From NCBI GenBank assembly GCA_003671055.1, contig QWPV01000012.1, positions 1 to 50,366 on the forward strand: a stretch of 50,366 nt of DNA, written 5' to 3'. The position numbers were made by a program, and so were the translations under genes. The DNA is from Planctomycetota bacterium. Lineage in GTDB: Bacteria > Planctomycetota > Phycisphaerae > Phycisphaerales > SM1A02. The notes beneath the pieces were generated by a model. It saw only the letters and a program-made list of their open reading frames with translations, searched no databases and was not told the origin of the DNA. Shown in pieces: positions 35,202 through 44,904 of the stretch (the first letter of the stretch is position 1; the number at the start of each line of letters is the position of its first letter).

Positions 35202-36384
35202 GAACATCACGGAATTCTGCTGGCCACGGCAAGACAACGCGCGGAATTTCGTGTCGCGCTAGTTGCGTTGCGAGGAGCGCGCGAAGTCCATCGAGTTGTG
35301 TATCAGCCGATGCATCGACGAATGCAACTGCTGCAGTCCCCCACTCTTCATCGCGCGCGCCGACGACCACCGCGTTCGTGACACCCGCGAGGTTGAGCAA
35401 TGCGCGTTCAACGCGTTCAGGCTGCACGAACTCGCCGCCAGACTTGAACGCGAGACCGATGCGTCCGTCGACGTGGAGTCGTCCCTCCGAATCAAGCGAG
35501 CCGCGATCACCTGTCGCGAACATGCCGTCGACAATGGATGCGCTGTCGACAACGCCGCCGTGGATGTATCCATCGAACATCGTCGCGCCGCCCAGCATGA
35601 TCTCGCCCTGTGGAGAAATCGTGATGCGTGTCCCTTCGAGCGGCGCTCCTGCATCTGTGGATGCGCGACCATGCTCTGCGCGGGATGTCGCAGCTTGCGA
35701 CGCACTCTCCGTCATGCCGTATGTCACAAACAGCGGCATTCCTAGTGCTAACGCGCGCGCCCGCAATCGCTCAGCACTCGGCGCACCACCGAGTAGGACT
35801 GCCTTCAGCGATGCGATCCGATGTCGAAGCGCTCCAGCATCTGAGGCTTCTGCGCGTGCGAGCAAGCGATGCAGTTGCGTTGGGACGAGCGAGAGGTGCG
35901 TGATCTCAGGTTGCGCACAGAGCGAGTGCGCGAGGTCGGCGCTGGCGTTCGTCGGGCTGCCCGCATGACCCTGCGCAACGTACGCGCGAAGGAACGCACC
36001 AAAGCCGCCGACATGATGCAGCGAAAGCGGCACGAGCCACGCATCCGATGCTGAGAACGGAATGCGTTCGTTCGCGGCTCGCGCGGAAGCGAGCAACGCG
36101 CGTGCACTCACACGCGCGAGCTTGGGTGCACCGCTCGTTGAACCACTTGTTTCAAAGAGGCAAGCAGCACTCGCGGGAAGCTCCAGCGATGCAGCGCGCT
36201 GATGCGTGGTGCAAGAATCGAGCATGGAAACATCTGCGCACACGCATTGTGCGACGCGCCTCATGCTTGCTTGTGCGTCACTCGGCGAAAGCATCGCAAC
36301 GCACACGCCTTCGCCCCATGCGCGCAGCACCGCTTCGAATACATCGCCTTTCGCGTGCGCGACAATCGATGCACATGCACTCAC
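35146..36384 (-). CDS. menE: o-Succinylbenzoate-CoA ligase
   Basis: The 412-residue adenylate-forming enzyme activates o-succinylbenzoate with CoA. The nucleotide loop is ETSGSTSGAPKLARVS near residue 80; the aromatic-acid pocket region has LSLHHVGGFGAFLR. VTYGMTESASQ, MFATGDRG and the hinge region GRIGLAFKSGGEFVQPERVE follow. The catalytic Lys is probably in DVLKPSR near the C-terminus. Short N-terminal domain, so length is below the 450-490 common in the family. Start GTG overlaps the menC stop (GTGA). It is the last gene of the men operon. Confidence 0.9.
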   Translation of the reverse strand: MSACASIVAHAKGDVFEAVLRAWGEGVCVAMLSPSDAQASMRRVAQCVCADVSMLDSCTTHQRAASLELPASAACLFETSGSTSGAPKLARVSARALLASARAANERIPFSASDAWLVPLSLHHVGGFGAFLRAYVAQGHAGSPTNASADLAHSLCAQPEITHLSLVPTQLHRLLARAEASDAGALRHRIASLKAVLLGGAPSAERLRARALALGMPLFVTYGMTESASQAATSRAEHGRASTDAGAPLEGTRITISPQGEIMLGGATMFDGYIHGGVVDSASIVDGMFATGDRGSLDSEGRLHVDGRIGLAFKSGGEFVQPERVERALLNLAGVTNAVVVGARDEEWGTAAVAFVDASADTQLDGLRALLATQLARHEIPRVVLPWPAEFRDVLKPSRAAMQALAESQWAH

Positions 36385-37385
36385 TCGTCCGCTCCGATAC
36401 TCGTGCGGTCGAGCACGGGAAGCGGTTGCACTTCCATGACACCGCGCGCAACCACCAGCGGCGCAACGAAATCATGCGCGTACATCTCCGATGTGCCAAG
36501 GCCATGCGCTACAACGTTCGCTGGATCCATCTGCGAAGCGACGATGGCTGCCACGCGCAGCGAGAAGTTCGACTCGTAGGCGGTCGAGCAAATCGCATGA
36601 ACTCCGTGATTGCGCGTGAGTTTTGCGTGGCGCAGCGCGAGTTCAATGCGACCAACGCACGAGAGTCGAACAACGTGGGCAGTCACGCAGGGCGCAAACG
36701 CAAGAGCGTCAGGGACGCCCTCGCCGCGCATCCACTCGAGCAGCGTCTCATCGAGAGCGATGCGCATGCCGGTGCGGCTCGCGAGCGTTGCAAGTTCAAA
36801 TGGACTCGCGATCGGGTCTTCCAGATATTCCACGCGCGATGGCTCAATCCCCTGCATGAGTTCGACGCACGCGTCGAGCGACATCTTGCGATTGCCATCA
36901 AGCCGAACACGAGCACCGTCGTCGAGCGCACACAAAAGCGCGTCGAGCACACGGCGTTCTTCGCGCACGCCGAGTCGTCCGATCTTCATCTTCACGCTTG
37001 CAACACCATCAAACGCTCGCGCTTCGCTGAGCCGTTCAACTTCCGCGACTGATGCGTGCACAAAGGTCGCAATGCGAATGTGCGCCGCTGCGGGTTGCAG
37101 CATGTTGCGACGCTGAAGTTCAGCTGTCGAAATTGCGTAGTCCGCAGAAGGAATGCCGAGCGGCATCATCGACGCACACAGCGCACTCCAGAAACGTAAA
37201 CCTTCTATCGCATCCGCGATCGATTCGCGATGCACGCCTGTCAGCGGCGCGCACTCGCCCCACGCGCATGCATTGTCGTCGTCACGCAATTCCAACATGG
37301 CGATCTCGCGATGCGTGCAGTGCATCGCGATTTTTCCAGCATCGCTGAGTTCGAGCCGTCGGGGATAGATCGTCGCTTGGCGCAT
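36381..37385 (-). CDS. menC: o-Succinylbenzoate synthase (enolase superfamily)
   Basis: The 334-residue product dehydrates SHCHC to o-succinylbenzoate. Active-site residues align with Escherichia coli MenC: Lys132 and Lys134 (VKMKIG), metal ligands Asp163 (LDGN), Glu189 (YLEDP) and Asp212 (ALDET). The expected second active-site lysine (K235 in E. coli) is Arg240 here (HVVRLSCVG). The start at ATG 37385 gives a normal N-terminus; a longer frame to 37472 does not. It sits 10 bases after menA and overlaps menE by 4 bases. Confidence 0.9.
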   Translation of the reverse strand: MRQATIYPRRLELSDAGKIAMHCTHREIAMLELRDDDNACAWGECAPLTGVHRESIADAIEGLRFWSALCASMMPLGIPSADYAISTAELQRRNMLQPAAAHIRIATFVHASVAEVERLSEARAFDGVASVKMKIGRLGVREERRVLDALLCALDDGARVRLDGNRKMSLDACVELMQGIEPSRVEYLEDPIASPFELATLASRTGMRIALDETLLEWMRGEGVPDALAFAPCVTAHVVRLSCVGRIELALRHAKLTRNHGVHAICSTAYESNFSLRVAAIVASQMDPANVVAHGLGTSEMYAHDFVAPLVVARGVMEVQPLPVLDRTSIGADE

Positions 37386-37395
37386 CGACAGATGG

Positions 37396-38325
37396 TCAGG
37401 TGAGCGCCCAACCGAATGCGAGCGCGATGCCCAACAGATAAAGCTGCACGCCAAATCCAGCGAGCACGCCATTCAGTGCGACGCCGCGATCTCCACGCGC
37501 AACCATCACGACTGCTGGAATCGACACGAGCGAAATCGTCGAGCCCGCGAGCGCGCCGCCTGGCGCATCAGCCAGTAGCCATGTTGCGAACGGAAGTGCG
37601 GTAGCAATCGCCCAGCACGCAACGATTTCCAATCGCGTGAACTTCGCACCGAGTCGCACCGCGAGTGTGCGCTTCCCAACGGCACGATCCTGATCGATGT
37701 CGCGAAGATTGTTCGTCGCAAGAAGTGCAACGGAGAGCGCACCCGGCGCGATGCCAATGATGCACGGCGCCAGGCGCCATTCACCGAGAATTGCTGCGTA
37801 GATTCCAGCCGTTGCAAGTGGACCGAAGCAAAGGAACACGAACACATCACCAAGTCCCACATACGCCAACGGGTAGCGACCGCCGGTGTAGAGCACCGCA
37901 AGAACCGCGCCGCACGCACCAATCCACGCAAACTCAACGCCCTGCATGCGAGTGAGATACGCGATGGGCACTACTGCAAGGAGCAGCGTCACGAGCATCG
38001 CAACCTTCATCGCTGCTGGAGCGATGAGACCCGAAGCGACCGCGCGCGTGGGTCCCAATCTCGTCGGTCCATCCGCGCCGCGCGCAGCGTCGAAGTAATC
38101 GTTCGCGAAATTGCTCAGGATCTGCAGCAACATGGCGCCCACGAGTGCAGCGACAGCAAAGTTCCAGGGAAACGCGGGTTGCTCGTCCACGCCAATTCCA
38201 AGAATCGGCATCGCGTCGCGCCACGCCATCGCAGTGCCAATGAAGCATGGCGCAAGCGACGCACCGAGCGTCTTGGGTCGCATGGCGCTCAGCCAGATCT
38301 TCGCGGTGTGAAAAGCGGCACTCAT
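37396..38325 (-). CDS. menA: 1,4-Dihydroxy-2-naphthoate prenyltransferase
   Basis: The 309-residue UbiA-family membrane enzyme joins dihydroxynaphthoate to a polyprenyl chain. About eight to nine helices are predicted. The two Asp-rich motifs that bind magnesium and the prenyl diphosphate are NFANDYFDAARGAD near residue 73 and NNLRDIDQDRAVGKRTLAVR near 205. MRPKTLGASLAPCFIG at the N-terminus is typical of MenA. The ATG directly follows the menB stop (TAAATG). Confidence 0.94.
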   Translation of the reverse strand: MSAAFHTAKIWLSAMRPKTLGASLAPCFIGTAMAWRDAMPILGIGVDEQPAFPWNFAVAALVGAMLLQILSNFANDYFDAARGADGPTRLGPTRAVASGLIAPAAMKVAMLVTLLLAVVPIAYLTRMQGVEFAWIGACGAVLAVLYTGGRYPLAYVGLGDVFVFLCFGPLATAGIYAAILGEWRLAPCIIGIAPGALSVALLATNNLRDIDQDRAVGKRTLAVRLGAKFTRLEIVACWAIATALPFATWLLADAPGGALAGSTISLVSIPAVVMVARGDRGVALNGVLAGFGVQLYLLGIALAFGWALT

Positions 38326-39204
38326 TTACGGCGCAAACTTTCGGAAGTCCGGCGCACGCTTCTCAAGTTGAGCATCGCGTCCTTCTTTCGCTTCATCAGA
38401 CATGTAGTACAGCATCGTCGCAAGACCAGAGAGCTCTTGCAGCCCTGCTTGACCATCGCAATCTGCATTGAGTGCGGCCTTGAGTGCGCGAATGGCGGTC
38501 GGCGAATTCGCGTTCATCTCTCGACACCACGCGACAGTGACTTCTTCGAGTTCAGTGACCGAGACGACTGTGTTGATGAGCCCCATGTCGAGCGCCTCAC
38601 GCGCTGAGTAACTCCGACATAAGAACCACATCTCTCGCGCGCGCTTCTGACCAATGATGCGGGCCATGTAACTCGCGCCGTAGCCACCATCGAAACTTCC
38701 CATCTTCGGACCCACTTGACCAAAGCGCGCGTTCTCTGCGGCAATCGTGAGATCACACATCATGTGCAAGACATGGCCGCCACCAATCGCCCATCCCGCA
38801 ACCATCGCGACAACTGGCTTGTGGCACGAGCGAATCTCTCGCTGAAACTCGAGCACGTTGAGCAATTCACTGCCCGACTCCGACTTGTAGCCTGCGTGGC
38901 CACGAATGCGTTGATCGCCGCCTGCGCAGAACGCGAGTTCGCCTTCGCCCGTGAGAATGATGCTGCCGATGGCCGCGTCATCCCGCGCATCCTTCAACGC
39001 AGCGCGCATCTCTTCGACGGTTCGTGGCGTGAAAGCATTTCGCACTTCGGGTCGATGAATTGTGATCTTCGCGATGCCCTCGCACTTGTGAAAGCGCACT
39101 TCCGTGAATGTGTCAGCGATGCGAACAGATTTCCAATCAAGCGCCGGTCGAATGCGCTCGTCTGTGTGTGTCGAAGGGCGTTGCGTTGTAGAGGGAGTTG
39201 TCAC
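38326..39204 (-). CDS. menB: 1,4-Dihydroxy-2-naphthoyl-CoA synthase
   Basis: The 292-residue crotonase-fold enzyme performs the ring closure of o-succinylbenzoyl-CoA. [44 protein letters not shown] and [15 protein letters not shown] are the diagnostic MenB stretches, and [11 protein letters not shown] is the usual C-terminal segment. The N-terminal 25 residues are a Thr/Pro-rich extension. The start is GTG, overlapping the menH stop. Confidence 0.96.
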   Translation of the reverse strand: MTTPSTTQRPSTHTDERIRPALDWKSVRIADTFTEVRFHKCEGIAKITIHRPEVRNAFTPRTVEEMRAALKDARDDAAIGSIILTGEGELAFCAGGDQRIRGHAGYKSESGSELLNVLEFQREIRSCHKPVVAMVAGWAIGGGHVLHMMCDLTIAAENARFGQVGPKMGSFDGGYGASYMARIIGQKRAREMWFLCRSYSAREALDMGLINTVVSVTELEEVTVAWCREMNANSPTAIRALKAALNADCDGQAGLQELSGLATMLYYMSDEAKEGRDAQLEKRAPDFRKFAP

Positions 39205-39932
39205 GGAAGGTTTCTCAGTGAATCAAGCGTGGAGACAATCAGCCGCGCGCAGTCCGCGGGAGCTTCGAGCGGAAGGACATGACCAGCGCCCGCGACAAGA
39301 TGCGTCCGTAGTGCAGGCGCCATCACCTGTACTTGACGCACGATTGAAGCATAGCGATCGTCTGCAGCGCCCGCCGCAACCGTCGATTTCGCCGCATGCT
39401 GCGCGAGTGTCTCCCATCGTGGCGGGCTTCGACCAGGGGAACATCCTGCGATCGCTGATGACCAGAATGCAGCGTCGCCCTTCTCGCGTCGAGCGCGACA
39501 ATTCTCGAACGATGGATGCGCGCGAAAGGACGCGAACAGCGGCGTTCGATACCACTCGTCAACAAACGATGCGATGCCTTGCGAAACAAGGGCGTGTGCG
39601 CGGCGATCGTCTTCTGTTGCGCGTGCCAAGCGTTCAGCGGCGTCAGTGATGCCAGGATGCGTCGACAACAGCAACAATTCTCGCACACATTCGGGCGCAA
39701 CTGCAGCAAGTTCAAGCGCGATGCGGCCACCGAGCGAGTAACCAACCACCGCATCGCAGGGCTCGCGCAGCAATCGATCGCGCAAACTCAGCGCTGCGCT
39801 GTGCACGCTGCTGCAATCAAGTGCGGAGAGCGGCACGACATCACAACTGATCGATGGCGCAAGGCACGCGAGTGTGTCCGCCCAATCAGCGGTTGAACCG
39901 AGAAATCCATGCAGCAATGCGACACGCTTCAT
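39201..39932 (-). CDS. menH: Alpha/beta hydrolase, probable SHCHC synthase
   Basis: The 243-residue hydrolase-fold protein probably eliminates pyruvate from SEPHCHC. The N-terminal oxyanion segment [12 protein letters not shown], nucleophile elbow [13 protein letters not shown] and final His in [12 protein letters not shown] form the expected Ser-His-Asp framework. Assignment as MenH rests on its place between menD and menB and on the GFLGS motif; the fold alone is not specific. It ends in a 4-base overlap with menB. Confidence 0.85.
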   Translation of the reverse strand: MKRVALLHGFLGSTADWADTLACLAPSISCDVVPLSALDCSSVHSAALSLRDRLLREPCDAVVGYSLGGRIALELAAVAPECVRELLLLSTHPGITDAAERLARATEDDRRAHALVSQGIASFVDEWYRTPLFASFRAHPSFENCRARREKGDAAFWSSAIAGCSPGRSPPRWETLAQHAAKSTVAAGAADDRYASIVRQVQVMAPALRTHLVAGAGHVLPLEAPADCARLIVSTLDSLRNLP

Positions 39933-39936
39933 GCGT

Positions 39937-41652
39937 TTACTTGAACTCTCGAAGAAGCGCCGCCGTCGATGCCTGGGCGAGTGAGGTACGGACCGACTCG
40001 CTCGACTCCGCTGTGCAGCGAACTTCGATCAATGTCGCGCCCGCGTGCTGCAACGCGCGACTCGCTGCCTGCGCAGTTTCCTCACGTGTGCGTGGCACTT
40101 CACAGCGAATGCCGAATGCTGCTGCGATCGGCGCGAAGGTGCGACCGTGCGGCGTGGTGAAGCATCGATCGAAGACATCGGCGTGCGCAGCAATCGGCAA
40201 GTAGCGAAAGATGCCACCGCCGTCGTTGTTGAGCACGACGATCAACAACGGGGTCTTCACTTGCGACGCGAGTTGCAGACTGTTTAAGTCGTGCAGTGCG
40301 CTGACATCGCCGATGCATGCGACCACTGGCTTCTGCGAGGCAAGCGCTTGACCCACCGCTGTTGCGAGCAATCCATCGATCCCACTCGCGCCGCGATTAG
40401 AACCCACGCTCCACGCGCTCGGTGGAAGGATCGCGAAGAAATCTGCATCGCGGATCGGCATACTTGAGCCGTAAAACATCGTCCCGCTTTCGCTCTGTGC
40501 GCACGCGGCACTCACTTCAGCGATCGCAGTTGGTTCACACATCGAATGCTCCGCGCGAAGTGCGTTCGACGCAGCCGCAGTCGCGCAGCGCAGTGCACGC
40601 GACCAGCCTTCGTGAGGCGCAAGTGTTGTCGTCGCAGTGAACACCGAGGAAGCTGCGTACACGGAGGTCGCCCGATGCGACGAATCCATCCGCGGATCTC
40701 CGACACCGTAGACATCGATGGCGCAATCTTGCGCCGCGATCCACGCGTTGAGTCGCTTCGAAACAACTCCGTCGCCGACACATACGATTGCGTCGACAGC
40801 GAGCGCGTCCACGAGCGCGCGCGGCGCGTCCTTCGCCATCGCTGCACGCAATACAAGATCCGCACCAGCGGTTCCTTCGACCGCAAGCCCACTCGTGATG
40901 TCCGCAAGCATCGTGCCGCGCCACGACGCAAGGCTTCGCGCCGCTGCGCGTGATGTTCGACCAACGACGAGAATCCCCGCATCGATCTTCACATCCGTCG
41001 GCACAGCTTTCGTCGCGCGTCGCCACGGCGCGCGTGTCGCATCGTTACTCCATCGATCAATCGACCGAAGCCATTCTGCATCCCACGCCTTCGATTCGGG
41101 CGCGAGCGGTTCACGGAATGCGCAATTCAAATGGACGCCACCAGGCTGCGCGCCAGCATGGCCGCGTGCGCGCGCGAATGCTTCATCGACTGTGGAAAGC
41201 ACATACTCCGCTGCGATCTCCGTCGATGGGCTCGGCATCGCAACAGACCACCGCGCTGCACTGCTGAGTAACTGCGCTTGTGCAATCGATTGATTCGCCC
41301 CGCAATCGAGGAGTTCCGGCGGTCGATCTGCCGCAAACAACAGGAGCGGCGTGCGTGACATCCGCGCTTCGACGAATGCTGGAAGTGTGTTGGCAACCGC
41401 TGTCCCGCTCGTCACGATCAACACTGCAGGCATGCGCGATTGCTTCGCGATACCGAGCGCAAGAAATGCAGCGCCACGCTCATCATGCGCAACATGCAGC
41501 GTCAACTTGGGATGGCGCGCGAACGCAACTGTGAGTGGCGCGCTCCGTGATCCTGGGCACACGACAGCGTGCGCAACTCCGAGCCGCGCGCACTCTTCCG
41601 CGATGAGCATCGACCATGCGAGATTGATGTTGGGCGCACTGCCGATCGACAT
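39937..41652 (-). CDS. menD: SEPHCHC synthase, thiamine diphosphate enzyme
   Basis: The 571-residue enzyme condenses isochorismate with 2-oxoglutarate using thiamine diphosphate. VCPGSRSAPLTVAFARHP near residue 30 and PPELLDCGANQSIAQAQL near 110 are MenD signatures. The diphosphate/metal region is GDVSALHDLNSL with NNDGGGIFRYLP (about 460-490), and GSSMPIRDADFF near 395 binds substrate. ATG 41652 shares one base with the menF stop (TGATG). Frame extends to 41709, but that would overlap menF more deeply. Confidence 0.95.
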   Translation of the reverse strand: MSIGSAPNINLAWSMLIAEECARLGVAHAVVCPGSRSAPLTVAFARHPKLTLHVAHDERGAAFLALGIAKQSRMPAVLIVTSGTAVANTLPAFVEARMSRTPLLLFAADRPPELLDCGANQSIAQAQLLSSAARWSVAMPSPSTEIAAEYVLSTVDEAFARARGHAGAQPGGVHLNCAFREPLAPESKAWDAEWLRSIDRWSNDATRAPWRRATKAVPTDVKIDAGILVVGRTSRAAARSLASWRGTMLADITSGLAVEGTAGADLVLRAAMAKDAPRALVDALAVDAIVCVGDGVVSKRLNAWIAAQDCAIDVYGVGDPRMDSSHRATSVYAASSVFTATTTLAPHEGWSRALRCATAAASNALRAEHSMCEPTAIAEVSAACAQSESGTMFYGSSMPIRDADFFAILPPSAWSVGSNRGASGIDGLLATAVGQALASQKPVVACIGDVSALHDLNSLQLASQVKTPLLIVVLNNDGGGIFRYLPIAAHADVFDRCFTTPHGRTFAPIAAAFGIRCEVPRTREETAQAASRALQHAGATLIEVRCTAESSESVRTSLAQASTAALLREFK

Positions 41653-43001
41653 CAGGCTGGCCTCGCGAGTCGCTCGAACATCAGCAACTTGTGCGCCGTC
41701 TCTCGCCACTCTTCGGCAGCATCGGAGCCTTCCACAATGCCCGCGCCCGCGAACGCTGTCAATGAATCGCCGTCAATGAGTGCGCTTCGAATGCCGACCG
41801 CGAACTCCGCCGCATGCGCAGTCCGCACGCCGATTGGACCAGCGAACAAGCCACGATCGAATGGTTCAAGAGCGCGAATGGCAGCCGCCGCATCATCCAC
41901 TGGACTGCCAGATACTGCGGGCGTTGGATGAAGCGCAGCGAGCAGCGCGTCATCCGTAAACCCTTCGCGCAATTCAACACTGATCCGCGTACGAAGATGC
42001 TGCACGTATCCAAGCCGCAAGAGTCTCGGCTCCTCGTCAAGTCGCATCGTCTCCGACATCGGTTCAAGCACTTCACGAATCCGATCCACCACGAACTGGT
42101 GTTCGCGTCGATCCTTCGCGCTCGACAGCAACGCTTCACCCATGAGTTGATCTGCAACATCATCGACGCCGCGCGGGCGCGTGCCCGCAAGTGCTTCACT
42201 CTTCAGCCCGCGACCAACTCGCGAATACAACCGCTCAGGACTCACGCCGACAAATGCACGACCAGCCTGCGGCTCGACGAGGTATCTGAAACTTCGCGGC
42301 TCCGTTTGCGCCAATCGGTGCAGGACTTGCATCGGATCAATGTCCGCGTTCGCGATGTATCGCGCAGTTCGACCAAGCACGACCTTGCGAAGTTTGCCTT
42401 GACGAATCTCTTGCAGACCGAGACGCACTGCGCGAGTCCACGCACTCTCGTCGGATTCAACCGGCACTCGCGTGAACGCAGGATCAACGCTGCACTTCGG
42501 CTGCCTCTCTTCGGCGAGAAGCTCGAGACTTGCGCGCGCAAACTCCATGTCGACAACATGTACGGCAAGGACACTGCGCACGCGATCGCCCTGCACCGTT
42601 CGCCTGAGTTCAATGACAGGCAGTACCGAACGCTGCTCAATGAATGGATTCCAAACCTTGTCGCGCGCGCGCACGGGATCAAACGGCGCCGCGGTGAACA
42701 CCACTGCCTCCGCGCTTCCACCGACTTGCGTGGGCAGATTCGTGCTCGCGTCGCAAACACTACCGACCCCTGCAACTTCAACTGCACCAGATCTCGTGCG
42801 GAAATAGCGACGATTCCCAATCGGCATCGACGCGAGCACGCGGAATGGATCGAGATGTTCCACTTCGTGTTCGAGTCGAATAAAACTTCCTGCTGCAGGT
42901 GGTGCAGTCATCGCGAGTTGGTGCAACAGTGCGCGCGCTGCCAACTCAATGGGCAGCGGCTGCGCTTTCTGTTTCAAATCAATTCGAGAAGGTGAATGCA
43001 T
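41652..43001 (-). CDS. menF: Isochorismate synthase
   Basis: The 449-residue chorismate-binding enzyme isomerises chorismate to isochorismate, the first committed step. Conserved stretches in the C-terminal domain are LRKVVLGRTARY, SEALAGTRPRG, LHPTPAVSGSPVDDA, FDRGLFAGPIG and GAGIVEGSDAAEEWRETAHK. The N-terminal 100 residues are less conserved, as usual. It is the first gene of the men run, only 39 bases after the Mla lipoprotein gene. Confidence 0.94.
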   Translation of the reverse strand: MHSPSRIDLKQKAQPLPIELAARALLHQLAMTAPPAAGSFIRLEHEVEHLDPFRVLASMPIGNRRYFRTRSGAVEVAGVGSVCDASTNLPTQVGGSAEAVVFTAAPFDPVRARDKVWNPFIEQRSVLPVIELRRTVQGDRVRSVLAVHVVDMEFARASLELLAEERQPKCSVDPAFTRVPVESDESAWTRAVRLGLQEIRQGKLRKVVLGRTARYIANADIDPMQVLHRLAQTEPRSFRYLVEPQAGRAFVGVSPERLYSRVGRGLKSEALAGTRPRGVDDVADQLMGEALLSSAKDRREHQFVVDRIREVLEPMSETMRLDEEPRLLRLGYVQHLRTRISVELREGFTDDALLAALHPTPAVSGSPVDDAAAAIRALEPFDRGLFAGPIGVRTAHAAEFAVGIRSALIDGDSLTAFAGAGIVEGSDAAEEWRETAHKLLMFERLARPA

Positions 43002-43040
43002 ACGGTCGGTAGTGAGTGTATGCGCGCACTCTGACAGGAT

Positions 43041-43688
43041 TCACTCTTTCGCACTTGCTGCTGACACGCCTGATATTCCCGCAAGAATCTCGCCAAATGC
43101 GAGGGCGGTCGCGGCATTGAATCCATCGGCAACTGCGCCAGGCGTTGCGCTCGCAATCGGCGCATCGCCAAGTGCAACGCCGCTCGCGAGCAGGCCGTCC
43201 TTCTCACCCTGAAGTTGCGTGACATACCAACGCAACTGAATCACCGCGCGTGCACCAGTGTCTTTGGTGTAGTCAGCGCAAAATCGTTCGATCACCACAG
43301 AAACCCCTAAAGGCGCGCCTGCGTTCTCGCCTTGTCCACCCACGAACGGAAACTTCTTGGAACTTGAGAGGAACGAGACCAGCGAATTCGTCACCATCGA
43401 AGATGGCGATGCAATCCAACCCGCGTAACTATCCGTGCGCCAAGTGCCATCGTGTTGTGCGTACACGAAGCCAAGTCCATCAAAGGGCGCGACCGCAGTA
43501 ACACGACGCACAGCGATGGCGCTCCCTTGTGGCGCCGCATCTGCGACAACCGCAGGCGCTGGCACGTCGAGCAGATACTGCGCTTGGTCTGTCGCCGGGC
43601 GATTGAAGGTGCTACAGCCAGTGATGGCGCCGAGCGCGAGAGCAACGAAGGACCATGAAGCGATGCGGTGCATGGATGACTGATTCAT
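43041..43688 (-). CDS. ABC-type transport auxiliary lipoprotein (PqiC/DUF330-like)
   Basis: The 215-residue product starts at ATG 43688 and has a lipobox (GAITGC near residue 25). The mature part resembles ABC_trans_aux/PqiC lipoproteins: AIAVRRVTAVAPFDGLGFVY near 60, then RTDSYAGWIASPSSMV. In related systems this lipoprotein partners the MCE protein at the inner face of the outer membrane. Being last of four linked genes supports that role. Confidence 0.8.
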   Translation of the reverse strand: MNQSSMHRIASWSFVALALGAITGCSTFNRPATDQAQYLLDVPAPAVVADAAPQGSAIAVRRVTAVAPFDGLGFVYAQHDGTWRTDSYAGWIASPSSMVTNSLVSFLSSSKKFPFVGGQGENAGAPLGVSVVIERFCADYTKDTGARAVIQLRWYVTQLQGEKDGLLASGVALGDAPIASATPGAVADGFNAATALAFGEILAGISGVSAASAKE

Positions 43689-43726
43689 GTGCGTGATTTC
43701 CTGTCGTAACACAATCGAGACTTCAT

Positions 43727-44866
43727 TCAACGAGAGAGCGGTGTGCCTGGAGCAACGCGCGGTGGTGGCGCGCCGAAGAGCACCTGCGGCGCGTCCTGAC
43801 GCAATCGCTCCGACAACGCATCGAGATTTTCAGCCATCTCGCGCAGACTCTGCATGAGGATACGAATGTCGTACTCCTCATTCGCAATTAACTGATCCAC
43901 TCGTGCGAGCAGTGCGCGACCCTCTTCGATGGCCGCTGGCGCAGCGGTCGCCGCATTGTTCAAGCTCGTCAAAGTTGCGTGCAATTCAGGGGATTTCAAG
44001 ATCGAATCCAACTCCGCACTACCGGAGGCAAGGCTCGCTGCGATCGAAGGCAATCTCGCAATCGTGGTCTTGAGATCTGCTTGCCCATCGCCGAGGACTG
44101 ACGCAAGTGACTCGGATGCGCTCTGAATACTCGCGAGCGATTTCTGAATGTTTGGATCGGCGAGAATTCCCTGCACTTGCTTGTTCGTCGCGCGCGCCTC
44201 TTGAATGAACGCGTCTAGATCCGAGAGCACTGGTTTCCCTTGTCCCTCGAGAATCAGATTTAGATTTTTCACAAGCGAGCGCAAGTCCAGACCGATCGTG
44301 GTGAAGTCAACGCCCTTCACGCCCTGCACAATCGCTTCAACGCCATCGAGCAATTCATTCAGCCGGCTCGGTATCGCAGGGACATAGGGATACGCGGGCG
44401 TCCATGTCGGCGCTGCTGCCAACTTTTCATCGCCGGTCGAGTACTCGAACTGCATATACAAGCCACCCGTAATTCCTGCGGAAACCAACCGCGCACGCAA
44501 GCCTGCCTCCACGGAGGCCTTTACATCCATGTCAAACTCGATTTCATCACTCACGCCGATGAGCTGGTCAATGACCTTCATTCGAATGAGCACCACCGAG
44601 TCGAGGACATGTTTCTGTGATGTCGGTTGTCGACCATACGCAAGATTGACGAACGTGATCTCGCTCACAGTTCCGATGGTGACACCGCGAAATTTAACCG
44701 GGCTTCCGACCGTCAGTCCATTCACCGATTCCGTGGCGTACGTCTCGAGCGTTTCGGTCCTCTGAAAGAGCGTTTGCGCGCCGAGCAGAATCGTGCCACC
44801 GACTCCGAGCGCGACGGCCGTGAGTACGAATGCGCCGACTTTGAGATGTGTTGCGGAGCTGCTCAT
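43727..44866 (-). CDS. mlaD: MCE-domain protein of a lipid transporter (MlaD-like)
   Basis: The 379-residue product has one N-terminal membrane helix (about residues 9-30), an MCE domain (about 38-150; NGLTVGSPVKFRGVTIGTVSEI shown in part) and a long helical tail with hydrophobic heptads. MCE proteins form hexameric rings that carry phospholipids between membranes. The tail is longer than in Escherichia coli MlaD, about 183 residues, and could extend the ring into a tube as in longer MCE proteins. The symbol is by homology class. Confidence 0.9.
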   Translation of the reverse strand: MSSSATHLKVGAFVLTAVALGVGGTILLGAQTLFQRTETLETYATESVNGLTVGSPVKFRGVTIGTVSEITFVNLAYGRQPTSQKHVLDSVVLIRMKVIDQLIGVSDEIEFDMDVKASVEAGLRARLVSAGITGGLYMQFEYSTGDEKLAAAPTWTPAYPYVPAIPSRLNELLDGVEAIVQGVKGVDFTTIGLDLRSLVKNLNLILEGQGKPVLSDLDAFIQEARATNKQVQGILADPNIQKSLASIQSASESLASVLGDGQADLKTTIARLPSIAASLASGSAELDSILKSPELHATLTSLNNAATAAPAAIEEGRALLARVDQLIANEEYDIRILMQSLREMAENLDALSERLRQDAPQVLFGAPPPRVAPGTPLSR

Positions 44867-44904
44867 GATGCGTGATTCAATGTGAGGGAAAGGGAGCGAC
44901 GTGC

